In this document: positions 1 through 10,444 of the stretch, piece by piece | Layout: each line of letters begins with the position of its first letter | How positions within the stretch are numbered: the first letter of the stretch is position 1 | NCBI GenBank assembly: GCA_034666985.1 | Contig: JAXDKS010000031.1 | Coordinates: 102,773 to 166,772 of the forward strand | Direction of reading: 5' to 3' | DNA: 64,000 nt | From: DATARR01 sp034666985 | Lineage (GTDB): Bacteria; Acidobacteriota; Thermoanaerobaculia; Multivoradales; UBA5704 | Made by a program: the position numbers and the translations under genes | The notes under the pieces: generated by a model | Told to the model about the DNA's origin: nothing | Database searches by the model: none | What the model saw: only the letters and a program-made list of their open reading frames with translations

Positions 1-95
1 GAGGGGACCGCGACAGCCTGCGGCGCGGGCTCCGGAGTTTTCCGGCAGGCCAAAGCGGCGAGGAGGAGGACGGCGAAAAGAAACCGGGAACGCAT
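1..95 (-). CDS. Lipoprotein, N-terminal fragment (runs off left edge)
   Basis: Only the first 31 codons are inside the window. They read as a lipoprotein signal peptide: a basic start (MRSRF), a hydrophobic core and a lipobox AALAC at residues 13-17, whose Cys17 would be lipidated, then a Lys/Pro-rich linker. The mature protein is off the edge, so function is unknown. A TATAAG hexamer on the minus strand (109-114) lies 13 nt upstream of the start and could be its -10 box; no good -35 is visible. It is divergent from the permease gene at 190, and positions 96-189 hold nothing else I recognise. Confidence 0.6.
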   Translation of the reverse strand, partial: MRSRFLFAVLLLAALACRKTPEPAPQAVAVP

Positions 96-189
96 GAGAA
101 GGCACGAGCTTATACGACGAGCGAGGGCGTCCGTTGAAACACCCTGAGCATCCGCTTCGTAGTCCCCACCAGACCCGGGAGGCCTCGCC

Positions 190-2667
<2,478 letters not shown>

Positions 2668-2691
2668 GTGCCAAGACCCTCATCACCCCGG

Positions 2692-2738
2692 CCCTCTTCT
2701 CCCGTCCCCTCCCAACCCCCCTCACCGGGAGAAGAGGG
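2692..2738. terminator. Hairpin after the ADOP gene, possible terminator
   Basis: Arms CCCTCTTCTCCCG (2692-2704) and its exact reverse complement (2726-2738) surround a 21-nt loop, 25 nt after the stop codon. There is no T-tract, so intrinsic termination is uncertain; it may be a generic intergenic palindrome. The rest of 2739-2970 is the palindromic repeat below plus a purine-rich GGGAGGGGGATGGGG-type stretch with no gene. Confidence 0.4.
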
Positions 2739-2760
2739 AGAGGTTAGTCAGAAGAAGAAG

Positions 2761-2818
2761 CCGTAGGGTGCGCTGTGCGCACCAGGAACGGTGATGGTGC
2801 GCACAGCGCACCCTACGG
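2761..2818. repeat. 58-bp palindromic repeat, copy 1
   Basis: Perfect 23-bp inverted arms (CCGTAGGGTGCGCTGTGCGC plus ACC) separated by a 12-nt loop (AGGAACGGTGAT). Two further copies lie at 11264-11319 and 18681-18737, with the same arms, the same loop length and a shared ACCGTT (or its complement) in the loop. This is a REP- or MITE-like mobile hairpin. All three copies are intergenic. No transposase is nearby, so any mobiliser would act in trans. Confidence 0.85.
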
Positions 2819-2981
2819 CAAGACCGCTCGCAGGCGTCCCCTCTCCCGGGGAGGGGGATGGGGTGGTCGGGAGAGGGGGTAGGGGTGAGGGCGGGCGGGG
2901 GAGCCCTGGAGCTAAGTTAGCGCCTATGGGTGTGCCCCCGGCAAGCAAGTTGCACCCCTCCCCGGCCCGGAAGGAGCGCGC

Positions 2982-4826
2982 GTGGCCTATCAGCCCATCG
3001 AGAACTACGGGATCATCGGCAACATGCGGACGGTGGCACTCGTGGGCAAGCACGGGTCCATCGACTGGTACTGCTTTCCCTACTTCGACTCGCCGAGCGT
3101 CTTCGGCGCCATCCTGGACGACGCCAAGGGCGGCCGGTTCCAGATCTGCCCGCTGGGCGACGGGGTCGCCACCAAGCAGCTCTACTGGCCGGAGACCAAC
3201 GTCCTGATCACCCGCTTCCTGTCGGTGGACGGGGTGGGGGAGATCGAGGACTTCATGCCCGTGGGGCTGTCGCCGGAGGAGGGGGGGCGGGACCAGCTCG
3301 TGCGCCGCGTCCGGGTGGTGCGCGGCACCGTCCGCTTCCGGCTGGTCTGCCATCCGGCGTTCGACTATGCCCGGGCCGGGCACGACACGGTTATCGAGCC
3401 GCGGGGTGCGTGCTTCCACGCGAAATCCTTGAGTCTCGGCCTGGCCTCGGACGTGCCCCTGACGCGGGACGACGCGGGCGTGACGGCGGAGTTCACTCTG
3501 AAGGAGGGGGAGGTGGCCTCCTTCATCCTGCGGCCGGTCGACAAGGACGGCTGCGGCGCGGCACCGTCCACGGGTGAGACCGAGGAGCTCTTCCATCGCA
3601 CCGTGGCGTTCTGGCGGCGCTGGCTCGCGGCCTGCACCTACCGCGGTCGCTGGCGCGAGATGGTCCACCGCTCGGCTCTCGCCCTGAAGCTCCTCACCTT
3701 CGAGCCCACGGGGGCCATCGTGGCGGCGCCCACCTGCAGCCTGCCGGAGCACCCCGGCGGCCAGCGCAACTGGGACTACCGCTACACCTGGATCCGCGAC
3801 GCGGCCTTTACCATCTACTCCCTGCTGCGCATCGGCTTGGCGGACGAGGCCACGTCCTTCATGGCCTGGCTCGACGCCCGCTGCGCCGAGGCGGACCGCA
3901 ACGCCGGCCTGCAGATCGTCTACGGCATCGACGGCCGGAGGAACCTGACCGAAACCACCCTCGACCACCTGGAGGGCTACAAGGGATCGCGGCCGGTGCG
4001 CATCGGCAACGGCGCCGTCGACCAGCTCCAGCTCGACATCTACGGCGAGCTGATGGACTCCGTCTACCTCTACAACAAGCACGTCTCGCCCATCTCCTAC
4101 CAGACCTGGCTCAACCTGCGCGAGCTGCTCCACTACGTGGCGGAGAACTGGCAGCGGGAGGACGAGGGGATCTGGGAGGTGCGAGGCGGCCGCCGGCACT
4201 TCGTCTTCTCGAAGCTCATGTGCTGGGTGGCCATGGATCGCGGGCTGCGTCTGGCCGACCAGCGGGCGTTTCCCACCGACCGGGCGAAGTGGGGAGCGAT
4301 CCGCGACGAGATCTTCGAGAGCCTGATGAAGAACGGCTGGAGCGAGAAGCGCCAGGCTTTCGTCCAGTTCTACGGCAGCGACTGGCTCGACGCCTCGTGC
4401 CTGCTGATGCCCCTGGTCTTCTTCCTCGCCCCCAGCGATCCGCTGACGCTCAAGACCCTGGACGCGGTCCGCAAGCCGCCGGACCAGGGCGGCCTCGTCT
4501 CCGACGGTCTGGTCTACCGCTACAACGCCGTCCACGGCATCGACGGCATCCAGGGCGACGAGGGGACGTTCAACGTCTGCACCTTCTGGCTGGTCGACGC
4601 CCTGACGCGGGCCGGCAATCGCGATCCCAAGCTGCTCGACGAGGCCCGCCTCATCTTCGAGCGCGTCCTCGGCTACGCCAACCACCTGGGGCTCTACGCC
4701 GAGGAGACGGGCCTGCGCGGCGAGGCCCTGGGCAACTTCCCCCAGGCCTTCACCCACCTCGCCGTGATCAGCGCTGCCTACAACCTCGACCGGGCGCTGG
4801 GCAAGGAGCGGGACGAGGGGCTGTAG
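2982..4826 (+). CDS. Glycoside hydrolase family 15 protein (glucoamylase/trehalase-like)
   Basis: A 614-aa two-domain GH15 protein. The N-terminal beta-sandwich (about residues 1-210) begins with the family signature IENYGIIGNMRTVALVGKHG; the (alpha/alpha)6 barrel runs from about 225 to 600. Barrel motifs seen include the substrate loop NWDYRYTWIRDAAF, the candidate general acid Glu in GIWEVRGG and a second carboxylate in GDEGTFNVCTFW. Family members hydrolyse alpha-glucosidic bonds (trehalose, maltodextrins); which one cannot be read from sequence. No signal peptide, so probably cytoplasmic. The GTG start is chosen because AAGGAG (2971-2976) lies 5 nt upstream and the family N-terminus follows at once. 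Confidence 0.92.
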   Translation: MAYQPIENYGIIGNMRTVALVGKHGSIDWYCFPYFDSPSVFGAILDDAKGGRFQICPLGDGVATKQLYWPETNVLITRFLSVDGVGEIEDFMPVGLSPEEGGRDQLVRRVRVVRGTVRFRLVCHPAFDYARAGHDTVIEPRGACFHAKSLSLGLASDVPLTRDDAGVTAEFTLKEGEVASFILRPVDKDGCGAAPSTGETEELFHRTVAFWRRWLAACTYRGRWREMVHRSALALKLLTFEPTGAIVAAPTCSLPEHPGGQRNWDYRYTWIRDAAFTIYSLLRIGLADEATSFMAWLDARCAEADRNAGLQIVYGIDGRRNLTETTLDHLEGYKGSRPVRIGNGAVDQLQLDIYGELMDSVYLYNKHVSPISYQTWLNLRELLHYVAENWQREDEGIWEVRGGRRHFVFSKLMCWVAMDRGLRLADQRAFPTDRAKWGAIRDEIFESLMKNGWSEKRQAFVQFYGSDWLDASCLLMPLVFFLAPSDPLTLKTLDAVRKPPDQGGLVSDGLVYRYNAVHGIDGIQGDEGTFNVCTFWLVDALTRAGNRDPKLLDEARLIFERVLGYANHLGLYAEETGLRGEALGNFPQAFTHLAVISAAYNLDRALGKERDEGL

Positions 4827-4841
4827 GAGGCTTCTTGCTCT

Positions 4842-5381
4842 CTACGGCGCCAGCGTCAGCGGATCCCCCGTGCGGTGGTCCTCGATCTGGGCGCGCAGGA
4901 ACTCGTGGACGGCCTTCAGGGCTTGCGGGTCGGCGGTGATGATCCGCACCCGGCCGCCCTGCTCCGTCTCCTCGTAGCGATAGGAGATGGCTGCCTTGAG
5001 GCGGGTCATCTCCGGGATTCCGGGGAGGGTTCGGTCGTGGACCTTTCCGGGCATGCCGAAGTCGCCACTCGCGAACGCTGCAGCCACCTGGGCGAGATGG
5101 CCGCGGATCTGGGAGAGGCTCTCCACATCCTTGGGATCATTGGCCTCCACCTGGATGGCGCCGCCGTCGCTGGCGAGGAGGAAGTGATGGGTGGTGCGGG
5201 CGTGCTCGAAACCCATCACTGCGTCGCCCCGCTGGTCGACGGCGGTGTCGTGGTCGTGGGCGTGGTCGTGGGCGGCGGCCATGTGCTGGGCGTGCAGCGG
5301 ACAGGGGTTGGCGTCGGATTGGGCCACGAGGGGGACCGCGGCAGTGCAGGTCAGGAGGGTCGCCATCAGAATGGTTCTCAT
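4842..5381 (-). CDS. His-rich periplasmic protein, metal-linked
   Basis: A 179-aa protein with a Sec signal peptide (residues 1-20, ending PLVAQ) followed by a His/Met-rich stretch (CPLHAQHMAAAHDHAHDHD). The rest (EHARTTHHFLLASDGGAIQV onward) resembles small acidobacterial proteins of unknown function that track with metal regulators. Its ATG overlaps the MerR stop (ATGA, 5378-5381), so the two are translationally coupled. The inferred role is periplasmic binding or sensing of a divalent metal under MerR control; the metal is not identifiable. Confidence 0.7.
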   Translation of the reverse strand: MRTILMATLLTCTAAVPLVAQSDANPCPLHAQHMAAAHDHAHDHDTAVDQRGDAVMGFEHARTTHHFLLASDGGAIQVEANDPKDVESLSQIRGHLAQVAAAFASGDFGMPGKVHDRTLPGIPEMTRLKAAISYRYEETEQGGRVRIITADPQALKAVHEFLRAQIEDHRTGDPLTLAP

Positions 5382-5851
5382 CGCATCTCCACCTTTCTTT
5401 TTGAGGTGCCCTTCCGAGGCGGCTCCGGCGGCAGGGATTCGAGCAGTCCCGCCCGCTCGCCGGGTGCCACGGCGGCGAGGCGGCGGTCCCAGTCCTCCAG
5501 CAGGTCGCGCAGGGAGTCCCTGGCCGCTTCAAGCTCGCGCAGGCGCTCCTCGGTCTCCGCCAGCCGGACGACTCCGAGGTCGCGCACCTTGCGGCATGGG
5601 GCCCCGCCACGCTCCCGCTCGGCAAGGATGCGGGAGAGCTCCTCCACCGTGAACCCGGCCGCCAGGACGCGGCGGAGCCACAGCACCCGCGCCACCGCCT
5701 CGGGCGGATAGACGCGGTAGTTGTTGGGGAGGCGCTCGGGCCGGGGGAGCAGGCCCTGGCGCTCGTAGAAGCGCAAGGCGTCCTTGCTCACGCCGGTCCG
5801 CCGGGACAGCTCGCCCGCTTGCAGGGGCCGCTCGGAAGGGCGTTCGTTCAT
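5378..5851 (-). CDS. MerR-family transcriptional regulator
   Basis: A 157-aa MerR protein. Residues 11-80 form the winged helix (LSRRTGVSKDALRFYERQGL), followed by a dimerisation helix and a C-terminal segment. The only Cys is in GGAPCRKVR (near residue 92), close to where metal-responsive members carry a ligand; the usual second C-terminal Cys is missing, so the effector is unclear. It is coupled to the His-rich protein by a 4-nt overlap and preceded by a promoter with MerR-type geometry (5861-5892), which implies autoregulation. Confidence 0.88.
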   Translation of the reverse strand: MNERPSERPLQAGELSRRTGVSKDALRFYERQGLLPRPERLPNNYRVYPPEAVARVLWLRRVLAAGFTVEELSRILAERERGGAPCRKVRDLGVVRLAETEERLRELEAARDSLRDLLEDWDRRLAAVAPGERAGLLESLPPEPPRKGTSKRKVEMR

Positions 5852-5860
5852 GATGGGGAG

Positions 5861-5892
5861 AGCCTAGAGGATGGAGTCGAGTCCAGGGTCAA
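5861..5892 (-). promoter_or_regulatory. MerR-type promoter with 20-bp spacer and central dyad
   Basis: On the minus strand TTGACC (5887-5892) and TAGGCT (5861-5866) are separated by exactly 20 bp, longer than the usual 17. The spacer holds the dyad TGGACTCGACTCCA (symmetric at TGGA.TCGA.TCCA). MerR activators act by untwisting such over-long 19-20-bp promoters. The -10 box ends 9 nt before the MerR start codon, so the transcript is nearly leaderless. Confidence 0.75.
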
Positions 5893-5905
5893 GGGAAAAC
5901 TTTTC

Positions 5906-7513
5906 TTACCGCTCCCGCCGCACCCGCGCGGCGATGAGGTGGTGATCGATGGGCGGCTCCGCGCCGACGTGGAAGGCGCGGGCCTGCGTCTCGACGTCGC
6001 GGTCGGCGTGGGTGACGCGCTCGTGCTGGCGCAGATGCTCGATCCACGACTTGACGAGGAAGACCTCGGTGTAGAGACGGTGATCGGCCGAGTCCACGAA
6101 CAGCCCCCACTGCATGGCGCCGTCGCGCAGGCGGATACGGCGGACGCCACGCATGGCCGCCGCGAAGTCGTTGGCACGGGTGGGGTCGATCTGATAGCGG
6201 ACCTCCACCAGCACGGGCCCGCGCTCGGGCTCGAGGTCGTGGTGCACGATGGGCGCCGGCCACTGGCGTGACGGCGCGAGGTTGAGCCCCTCGCCGGACT
6301 TCAGATGGATGCGGAAGGTGGCGGCGAGCCCCACGATCATCCCGATGGCCGAGACGAGGAGGGCCCGCGAGAGACCGAGGGGCTCGGCCACGGCGCCCCA
6401 GAGGACGCTGCCGCCGGCCAGGCCGGCGTAGAAGACCAGCATGTAGACCGAGAGGGCCCGGCCCCGCACCCAGGACGGCACCACCGTCTGCACGGCCACG
6501 TTGAGGCTGGAGAGCAGCGAGAGCCAGGCACCGCCGGCGAGGAGCATGGCGATCATTAGCAGCCAGAACACCCGCACGTAGGCCAGGGCCACCGTGGCTC
6601 CGGCGAAGACCAGCGTCGCCACCATGACCACGCCATCCGTCGAGTTGCCGCGCTTGAGCCGGGGGAGGACCATGGCCCCCGCCACCGCGCCCAGTCCCAG
6701 AGCCCCGAGGAGGAGGCCATAGCCTTCCGCGCCCGCGTGGAGCTCGTGGTTGGCCACCAGCGGCAGGAGGGCCCAGAGCGACGCGCCGCAGAAGACGAAC
6801 GTGGTGCCCCGCACGATGGGAGCGATCACCTCCGGCGCGTGGCGGACGTAGCGCAGCCCGGTCGTCATGGCGCCCAGGATGCGCTCGGCCGGGAGCATAG
6901 CCTCCTCCTCGGGCCGGCGCCAGAAGAAGAGGACGACCACCACGCCGAGGAACGAGACGGCGTTGACCAGGAAGGTGAGGGACGGACCCGAGGCGGCCAC
7001 CACCACGCCGGCGAGGGCGGGTCCGGCGGCCCGGGCGATGTTGAAGCCGATGCTTCCCAGGGTGACGGCGGCGGGGAGGTCCTCCCGCGACACCATCTCC
7101 GGGATGCTCGCCTGCCAGGCCGGACCGTTCACTGCCGCGCCGAGCCCCAGCAGGAAGGTGAAAGTGAGGAGTACCCAAGGGGTCGCGGCGCCCGCCGCCG
7201 TGAACGCCCAGAGCCCGAAGGCGGCGACCGTCATCCAGATCTGGGTGCCGATCAGGAGCCGGCGCCGGTCGAGCACGTCGGCCACGGCCCCCGCCGGCAG
7301 CGACAGCAGGAACATCGGCAGGCTGGTCGCCGCCTGGACCAAGGCCACCAGGGTGGGCGACGTCGTCAGCGTCGTCATCAGCCACGACGCCCCCACGTTC
7401 TGGAACCAGGTGCCGATGTTGGAGGCCACGCTGGCGATCCACAGCCAGCGGAACACCGTGTGGCGCAGCGGGCTCCAGGTGGAGCGGGTAGGGACCGCCT
7501 CAGCCGTCGTCAC
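5906..7513 (-). CDS. MFS transporter of the DUF894/EntS type with C-terminal ABM-like domain
   Basis: A 535-aa protein. About 12 membrane segments (residues 20-410) carry the N-terminal signature FRWLWIASVASNIGTWFQNV of the MFS_3 (EntS-like) exporters. Residues of about 425-535 form a soluble tail (VLVEVRYQIDPTRANDFAAA, then HRLYTEVFLVKSWIEHLRQH) resembling an antibiotic-biosynthesis-monooxygenase ferredoxin-like fold. That fusion is known in this family. The likely role is drug or siderophore export across the inner membrane; the substrate is unknown. It lies 54 nt upstream of the MerR gene on the same strand, but the MerR promoter sits between them. Confidence 0.88.
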   Translation of the reverse strand: MTTAEAVPTRSTWSPLRHTVFRWLWIASVASNIGTWFQNVGASWLMTTLTTSPTLVALVQAATSLPMFLLSLPAGAVADVLDRRRLLIGTQIWMTVAAFGLWAFTAAGAATPWVLLTFTFLLGLGAAVNGPAWQASIPEMVSREDLPAAVTLGSIGFNIARAAGPALAGVVVAASGPSLTFLVNAVSFLGVVVVLFFWRRPEEEAMLPAERILGAMTTGLRYVRHAPEVIAPIVRGTTFVFCGASLWALLPLVANHELHAGAEGYGLLLGALGLGAVAGAMVLPRLKRGNSTDGVVMVATLVFAGATVALAYVRVFWLLMIAMLLAGGAWLSLLSSLNVAVQTVVPSWVRGRALSVYMLVFYAGLAGGSVLWGAVAEPLGLSRALLVSAIGMIVGLAATFRIHLKSGEGLNLAPSRQWPAPIVHHDLEPERGPVLVEVRYQIDPTRANDFAAAMRGVRRIRLRDGAMQWGLFVDSADHRLYTEVFLVKSWIEHLRQHERVTHADRDVETQARAFHVGAEPPIDHHLIAARVRRER

Positions 7514-7691
7514 GCTCGCCGTCCTCCGCGCTCCCCGGATGCTTGTCGAGAGGTGTCGACACGCTCATGGCGTCCTCATTCTACAGAGAAAGCGCCGCCT
7601 CCCCGTATGACCTGTGCATGCTAGACTCCGGTTGCGCTCCGACAGACCTCGTGGTGTAATGAGGTACCCAGTTGGAGAAAGGATGGCTCGT

Positions 7692-8366
7692 ATGTCCGCG
7701 TTTCCTCTCCAGCGCGATATCGAATACCCGGAATCCGACGGCCAACCTATGGCGGAGACAGATCTCCACCGGGACGAGATGTTCGACCTGATCCAGGCGC
7801 TCACCCGCCGCTATCGGGACGTGCCGGACGTCTACGTCAGCGGCAACCTCTTCTTCTATTACGTCAAGGGGGACCCGCGGGCGGTCGTGGCTCCCGATGT
7901 CTTCCTGGTCCGAGGTGTGTCCAAGAGGAAGCGCCGAATCTACAAGCTCTGGGAGGAGGGCCGCGTACCTTCCCTGGTCATCGAGCTGACGTCGGACAAC
8001 ACGCAAGACGAGGACGTCGACAAGAAGAAGTCGCTCTACCAGCACCTCGGAGTCGAGGAGTACTTCCTCCACGATCCCTATCAGGACTATCTGGATCCGT
8101 CCCTCCAGGGGTTTCGCCTCATGAAGGGCCGGTATCAGCCCATCCTCCCAGGACCCGACGGCTCACTCCTGAGTCTCAGCACGGGCTTGAGGCTCCGCAC
8201 CGAGGGAAAGCGCCTCCGCCTGGTGGACGCCGCCACGAACCAGCCGCTGCTCTGGGCCGAGGAGTTGGATGCAGCCCTGGAACACGAAGTCGCTGCCCGG
8301 CGGTCCCTGGAAGAGGAGCTGGACCGTCTACGGCGCGAGGTCGAGCGGAAGCGGAGATCCGAGTAG
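7692..8366 (+). CDS. Uma2-family (DUF820) putative PD-(D/E)XK nuclease with coiled-coil tail
   Basis: A 224-aa Uma2 protein. The restriction-endonuclease-like core shows APDVFLVRG (metal-binding Asp) and SLVIELTS (Glu) followed by KKKSLYQHLGVEEYFLHDP. A helical heptad tail (residues about 190-224, ending LDRLRREVERKRRSE) is typical of the family. Cellular role is unknown. I start at the ATG at 7692 because AAAGG (7678-7682) is 9 nt upstream; the in-frame ATG at 7683 abuts it. The 21-bp repeat array begins 9 nt after the stop codon. Two more Uma2 copies (40823-41753 and 41846-41981) are in the window. Confidence 0.85.
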   Translation: MSAFPLQRDIEYPESDGQPMAETDLHRDEMFDLIQALTRRYRDVPDVYVSGNLFFYYVKGDPRAVVAPDVFLVRGVSKRKRRIYKLWEEGRVPSLVIELTSDNTQDEDVDKKKSLYQHLGVEEYFLHDPYQDYLDPSLQGFRLMKGRYQPILPGPDGSLLSLSTGLRLRTEGKRLRLVDAATNQPLLWAEELDAALEHEVAARRSLEEELDRLRREVERKRRSE

Positions 8367-8375
8367 GCCCTGCAC

Positions 8376-8879
8376 GGCATCCCGACCCGAATCTCTGCTG
8401 CCAATCCCTGCTGGCGGGCTGCCGGACCCGTTCTTTGGCATCCCCAATTCATCCGTTGTGTTGCAAGACCCGAGTTCCCGGCGGCCGGACCCGGCCGGGC
8501 CGCTCCGGGACCCGGGAATTCTGCTGCAAATTCCACCCACTGAACGACCGGGAGCCTTCTGTGAGCTGCAAGACCCATGAATTGTGCTGCAAATTCCCTG
8601 AGAGGACAGGCGGGATCCAAGGGTCAGGCCGCCTACCCTGGGGAATTTGCAGAAAAAATGGAGTAGCTTGCAGCCAAATCGAAGAATTACGCAGCGGATT
8701 GCTTGTTATTTGCAGAAAATCTATTGAATTTTGCAGCAGAATAGAAGGATCGAGTCTCACGACCCGCGGGTCTTGCAGCAAACCCCACGGGTCTTGCAGC
8801 GCGCCGCTCGGATTCCCACGTTCGACCCGTACTATTTGCAGCAGAATTGTCCAGGTTTGCAGCACGGGCCTCTCACCCC
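8376..8879. repeat. Array A: 24 degenerate 21-bp units with a GCWGC core in strict phase
   Basis: From 8376 the sequence divides into 24 consecutive 21-bp units with no register slip. A core GC(T/A)GC recurs at 8397, 8418, 8523, 8565, 8586, 8733, 8775, 8796, 8838 and 8859, all differing by multiples of 21; other units keep GCAG, GCCGC or GCGGC. In the left half AAATTCC or AAGACCC follows the core; in the right half GGAATTT or GGGTCTT precedes it, so orientation flips near 8607-8648 while phase is kept. GCTGCAAGACCC at 8565 is the exact reverse complement of GGGTCTTGCAGC at 8768. The minus strand is open from 8865 (GTG) to 8449 as 138 codons of heptads with a recurring Leu-Gln. Coding and non-coding readings both remain possible. 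It fills the whole gap between the Uma2 stop and the convergent kinase gene. Confidence 0.85.
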
Positions 8880-10441
8880 TCCCCCGGCAACGCCACCTCG
8901 AACCTCCCCCCGCCCTCCCCGCGGTTCTCCGCCCGGATCACCCCGCCATAACCCTCGACGATCGCCTTGGCGATCGCCAAGCCCAGTCCCGTGTGGCCGT
9001 CGCGGGCGTGGGGCTCGCCGGGGCGGTAGGTGAAGAAGCGGTCGAAGATGCGGTCCAGGTGGGTCTCGGGGATTCCGGGGCCTTGGTCGTCGATGCGCAG
9101 GGCGGCGGTGCCGTTGCGCCTTTCGAGGGTGACGATCACGGTGCCGCCGGCGGGGGAGAAGCTGCGGGCATTGTCGAGCAGGTTCTCGAAGACCTGGTGG
9201 AGACGCTCGGGTCTCCCGCGGACGGGGACGGGACCGCCTGGAGTGAGAAGGACGAGCTTCACCCCACTTTCGGAATTGTCGGCGCGCCGACGAAAGCCTT
9301 CGGCCGCCTCTTTCAGCAGGGCGTCCAGGTCCACGATGGCGGGCGCTTCGGCCTCCAGGCGCGCGTCGATCTCGCCGATCTCCCGCAGGCCGGTGAGGAG
9401 CCGCTCCATGCGGGCCACCTCGCGCTGGACGAGAGCCACGAAGCGCTCGCGGTCGTCCGGATCCTCGATCTCCGCCAGCAGCTCGGTGGCGGAGCGGATG
9501 GAGGCGAGCGGATTCTTGAGCTCGTGGGAGACGTCGGAAGCGAAGGCTTCCAGGGTGTGCTGGTGGGCGGCGAGACGCGCAGTGAGCTGCTCCAGGGCGC
9601 GGGTGAGATCGCCGATCTCGTCCGTCCGGTGCGAGCCGCCGAAGCGACCGCGCAGCCGGCCGCGGCGATCGAGGAGCTCGTTGGCCTCGTCCCGCAGGCG
9701 CCGGATGGGGTGGGTGATGGTGCCGGCCAGGAGCAGGGAGAGGACGGCGGCCACCACCACCGAGCCGAAGAAGACCTTGAGCACGTCGAGGCGCACCTGA
9801 TCCAGCTCCCCCAGGATGCGCACGGTGGACTGCGAGACGAGCACGGCACCTACCACCTGGCCGCCTGTCCGCACCGGGATGGCGCTATGGAGGGTGAGGG
9901 ACGGCCGCCACCGCTCGCCGCCCGTGGGCCGGACGGTTGCGCCGTATCTCCCCGTCAAGGCGGTCGCAATCACGGTGGCAGGGTAGGGCTCGAGATGCGG
10001 ACCCTCGCTTCGTGCCACGTTCGGAGACGGCTCCCGCAGGCGGCGATAAAGCCGGTACAGGCCGGCGCCGACCTTATATAAGAGGTTGTCGCGCGCCCCG
10101 CTCCCGCGATCATAGGAGCCGGCGCCCTCCCCACGGCGGGGACCAAGCCGGCTGGAGTCGGCGAGGAGGGCGCTGTCCTTTCCAAAAATCCGCAGGCGCG
10201 CCTCGGTCCTCTGATCCAGCCGGCGCAGCAGGGTCTCGGCGATCAGCGGGCTCAGATCCCCCTGCTCGCCCAAAGCCGCGGCCAGGAGCCGTCCCTGCTG
10301 CACCATGGAGCGCTCCTGATCCTCCAGGAGCTGTTGCTCGTAGACGCCCAGGTAGAGGAACCCCGCCACGGGTATGAAGACCAGCAGGATGTTGAACAGC
10401 AGGAGCCGGATCGAGATCCGAGAGGGGAGCCTCAGGCGCAC
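8873..10441 (-). CDS. Sensor histidine kinase, ChvG-like
   Basis: A 522-aa membrane kinase. One TM helix (residues 12-32) opens a periplasmic stimulus-sensing region (LYLGVYEQQLLEDQERSMVQ is typical of the ChvG type), a second TM lies near 220-245, followed by HAMP, HisKA with the phospho-accepting His306 in SDVSHELKNPLASIR, and HATPase_c with the N box (ENLLDNARSFS) and G boxes (DQGPGIP, GLGLAIAKAI). Its partner response regulator lies 3 nt upstream on the same strand. In the known ExoS/ChvG family the signal is envelope stress or acidity; here the signal is unknown. Its last codons overlap the end of the 21-bp array. Confidence 0.92.
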   Translation of the reverse strand: MRLRLPSRISIRLLLFNILLVFIPVAGFLYLGVYEQQLLEDQERSMVQQGRLLAAALGEQGDLSPLIAETLLRRLDQRTEARLRIFGKDSALLADSSRLGPRRGEGAGSYDRGSGARDNLLYKVGAGLYRLYRRLREPSPNVARSEGPHLEPYPATVIATALTGRYGATVRPTGGERWRPSLTLHSAIPVRTGGQVVGAVLVSQSTVRILGELDQVRLDVLKVFFGSVVVAAVLSLLLAGTITHPIRRLRDEANELLDRRGRLRGRFGGSHRTDEIGDLTRALEQLTARLAAHQHTLEAFASDVSHELKNPLASIRSATELLAEIEDPDDRERFVALVQREVARMERLLTGLREIGEIDARLEAEAPAIVDLDALLKEAAEGFRRRADNSESGVKLVLLTPGGPVPVRGRPERLHQVFENLLDNARSFSPAGGTVIVTLERRNGTAALRIDDQGPGIPETHLDRIFDRFFTYRPGEPHARDGHTGLGLAIAKAIVEGYGGVIRAENRGEGGGRFEVALPGEG

Positions 10442-10444
10442 GGC

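Noticed and set aside
8376..8879. CRISPR array
   Set aside because: Units are 21 bp end to end with no invariant repeat and no separate spacers, no cas gene is in the window, and the core is only 5 bp.
8435..8880. Cys-rich plus-strand frame (CCK, SCS, ICR heptads) as a metallothionein or RiPP
   Set aside because: It is one of several frames created by the 21-bp period; it has no ribosome-binding site and runs on antisense through the histidine kinase gene.
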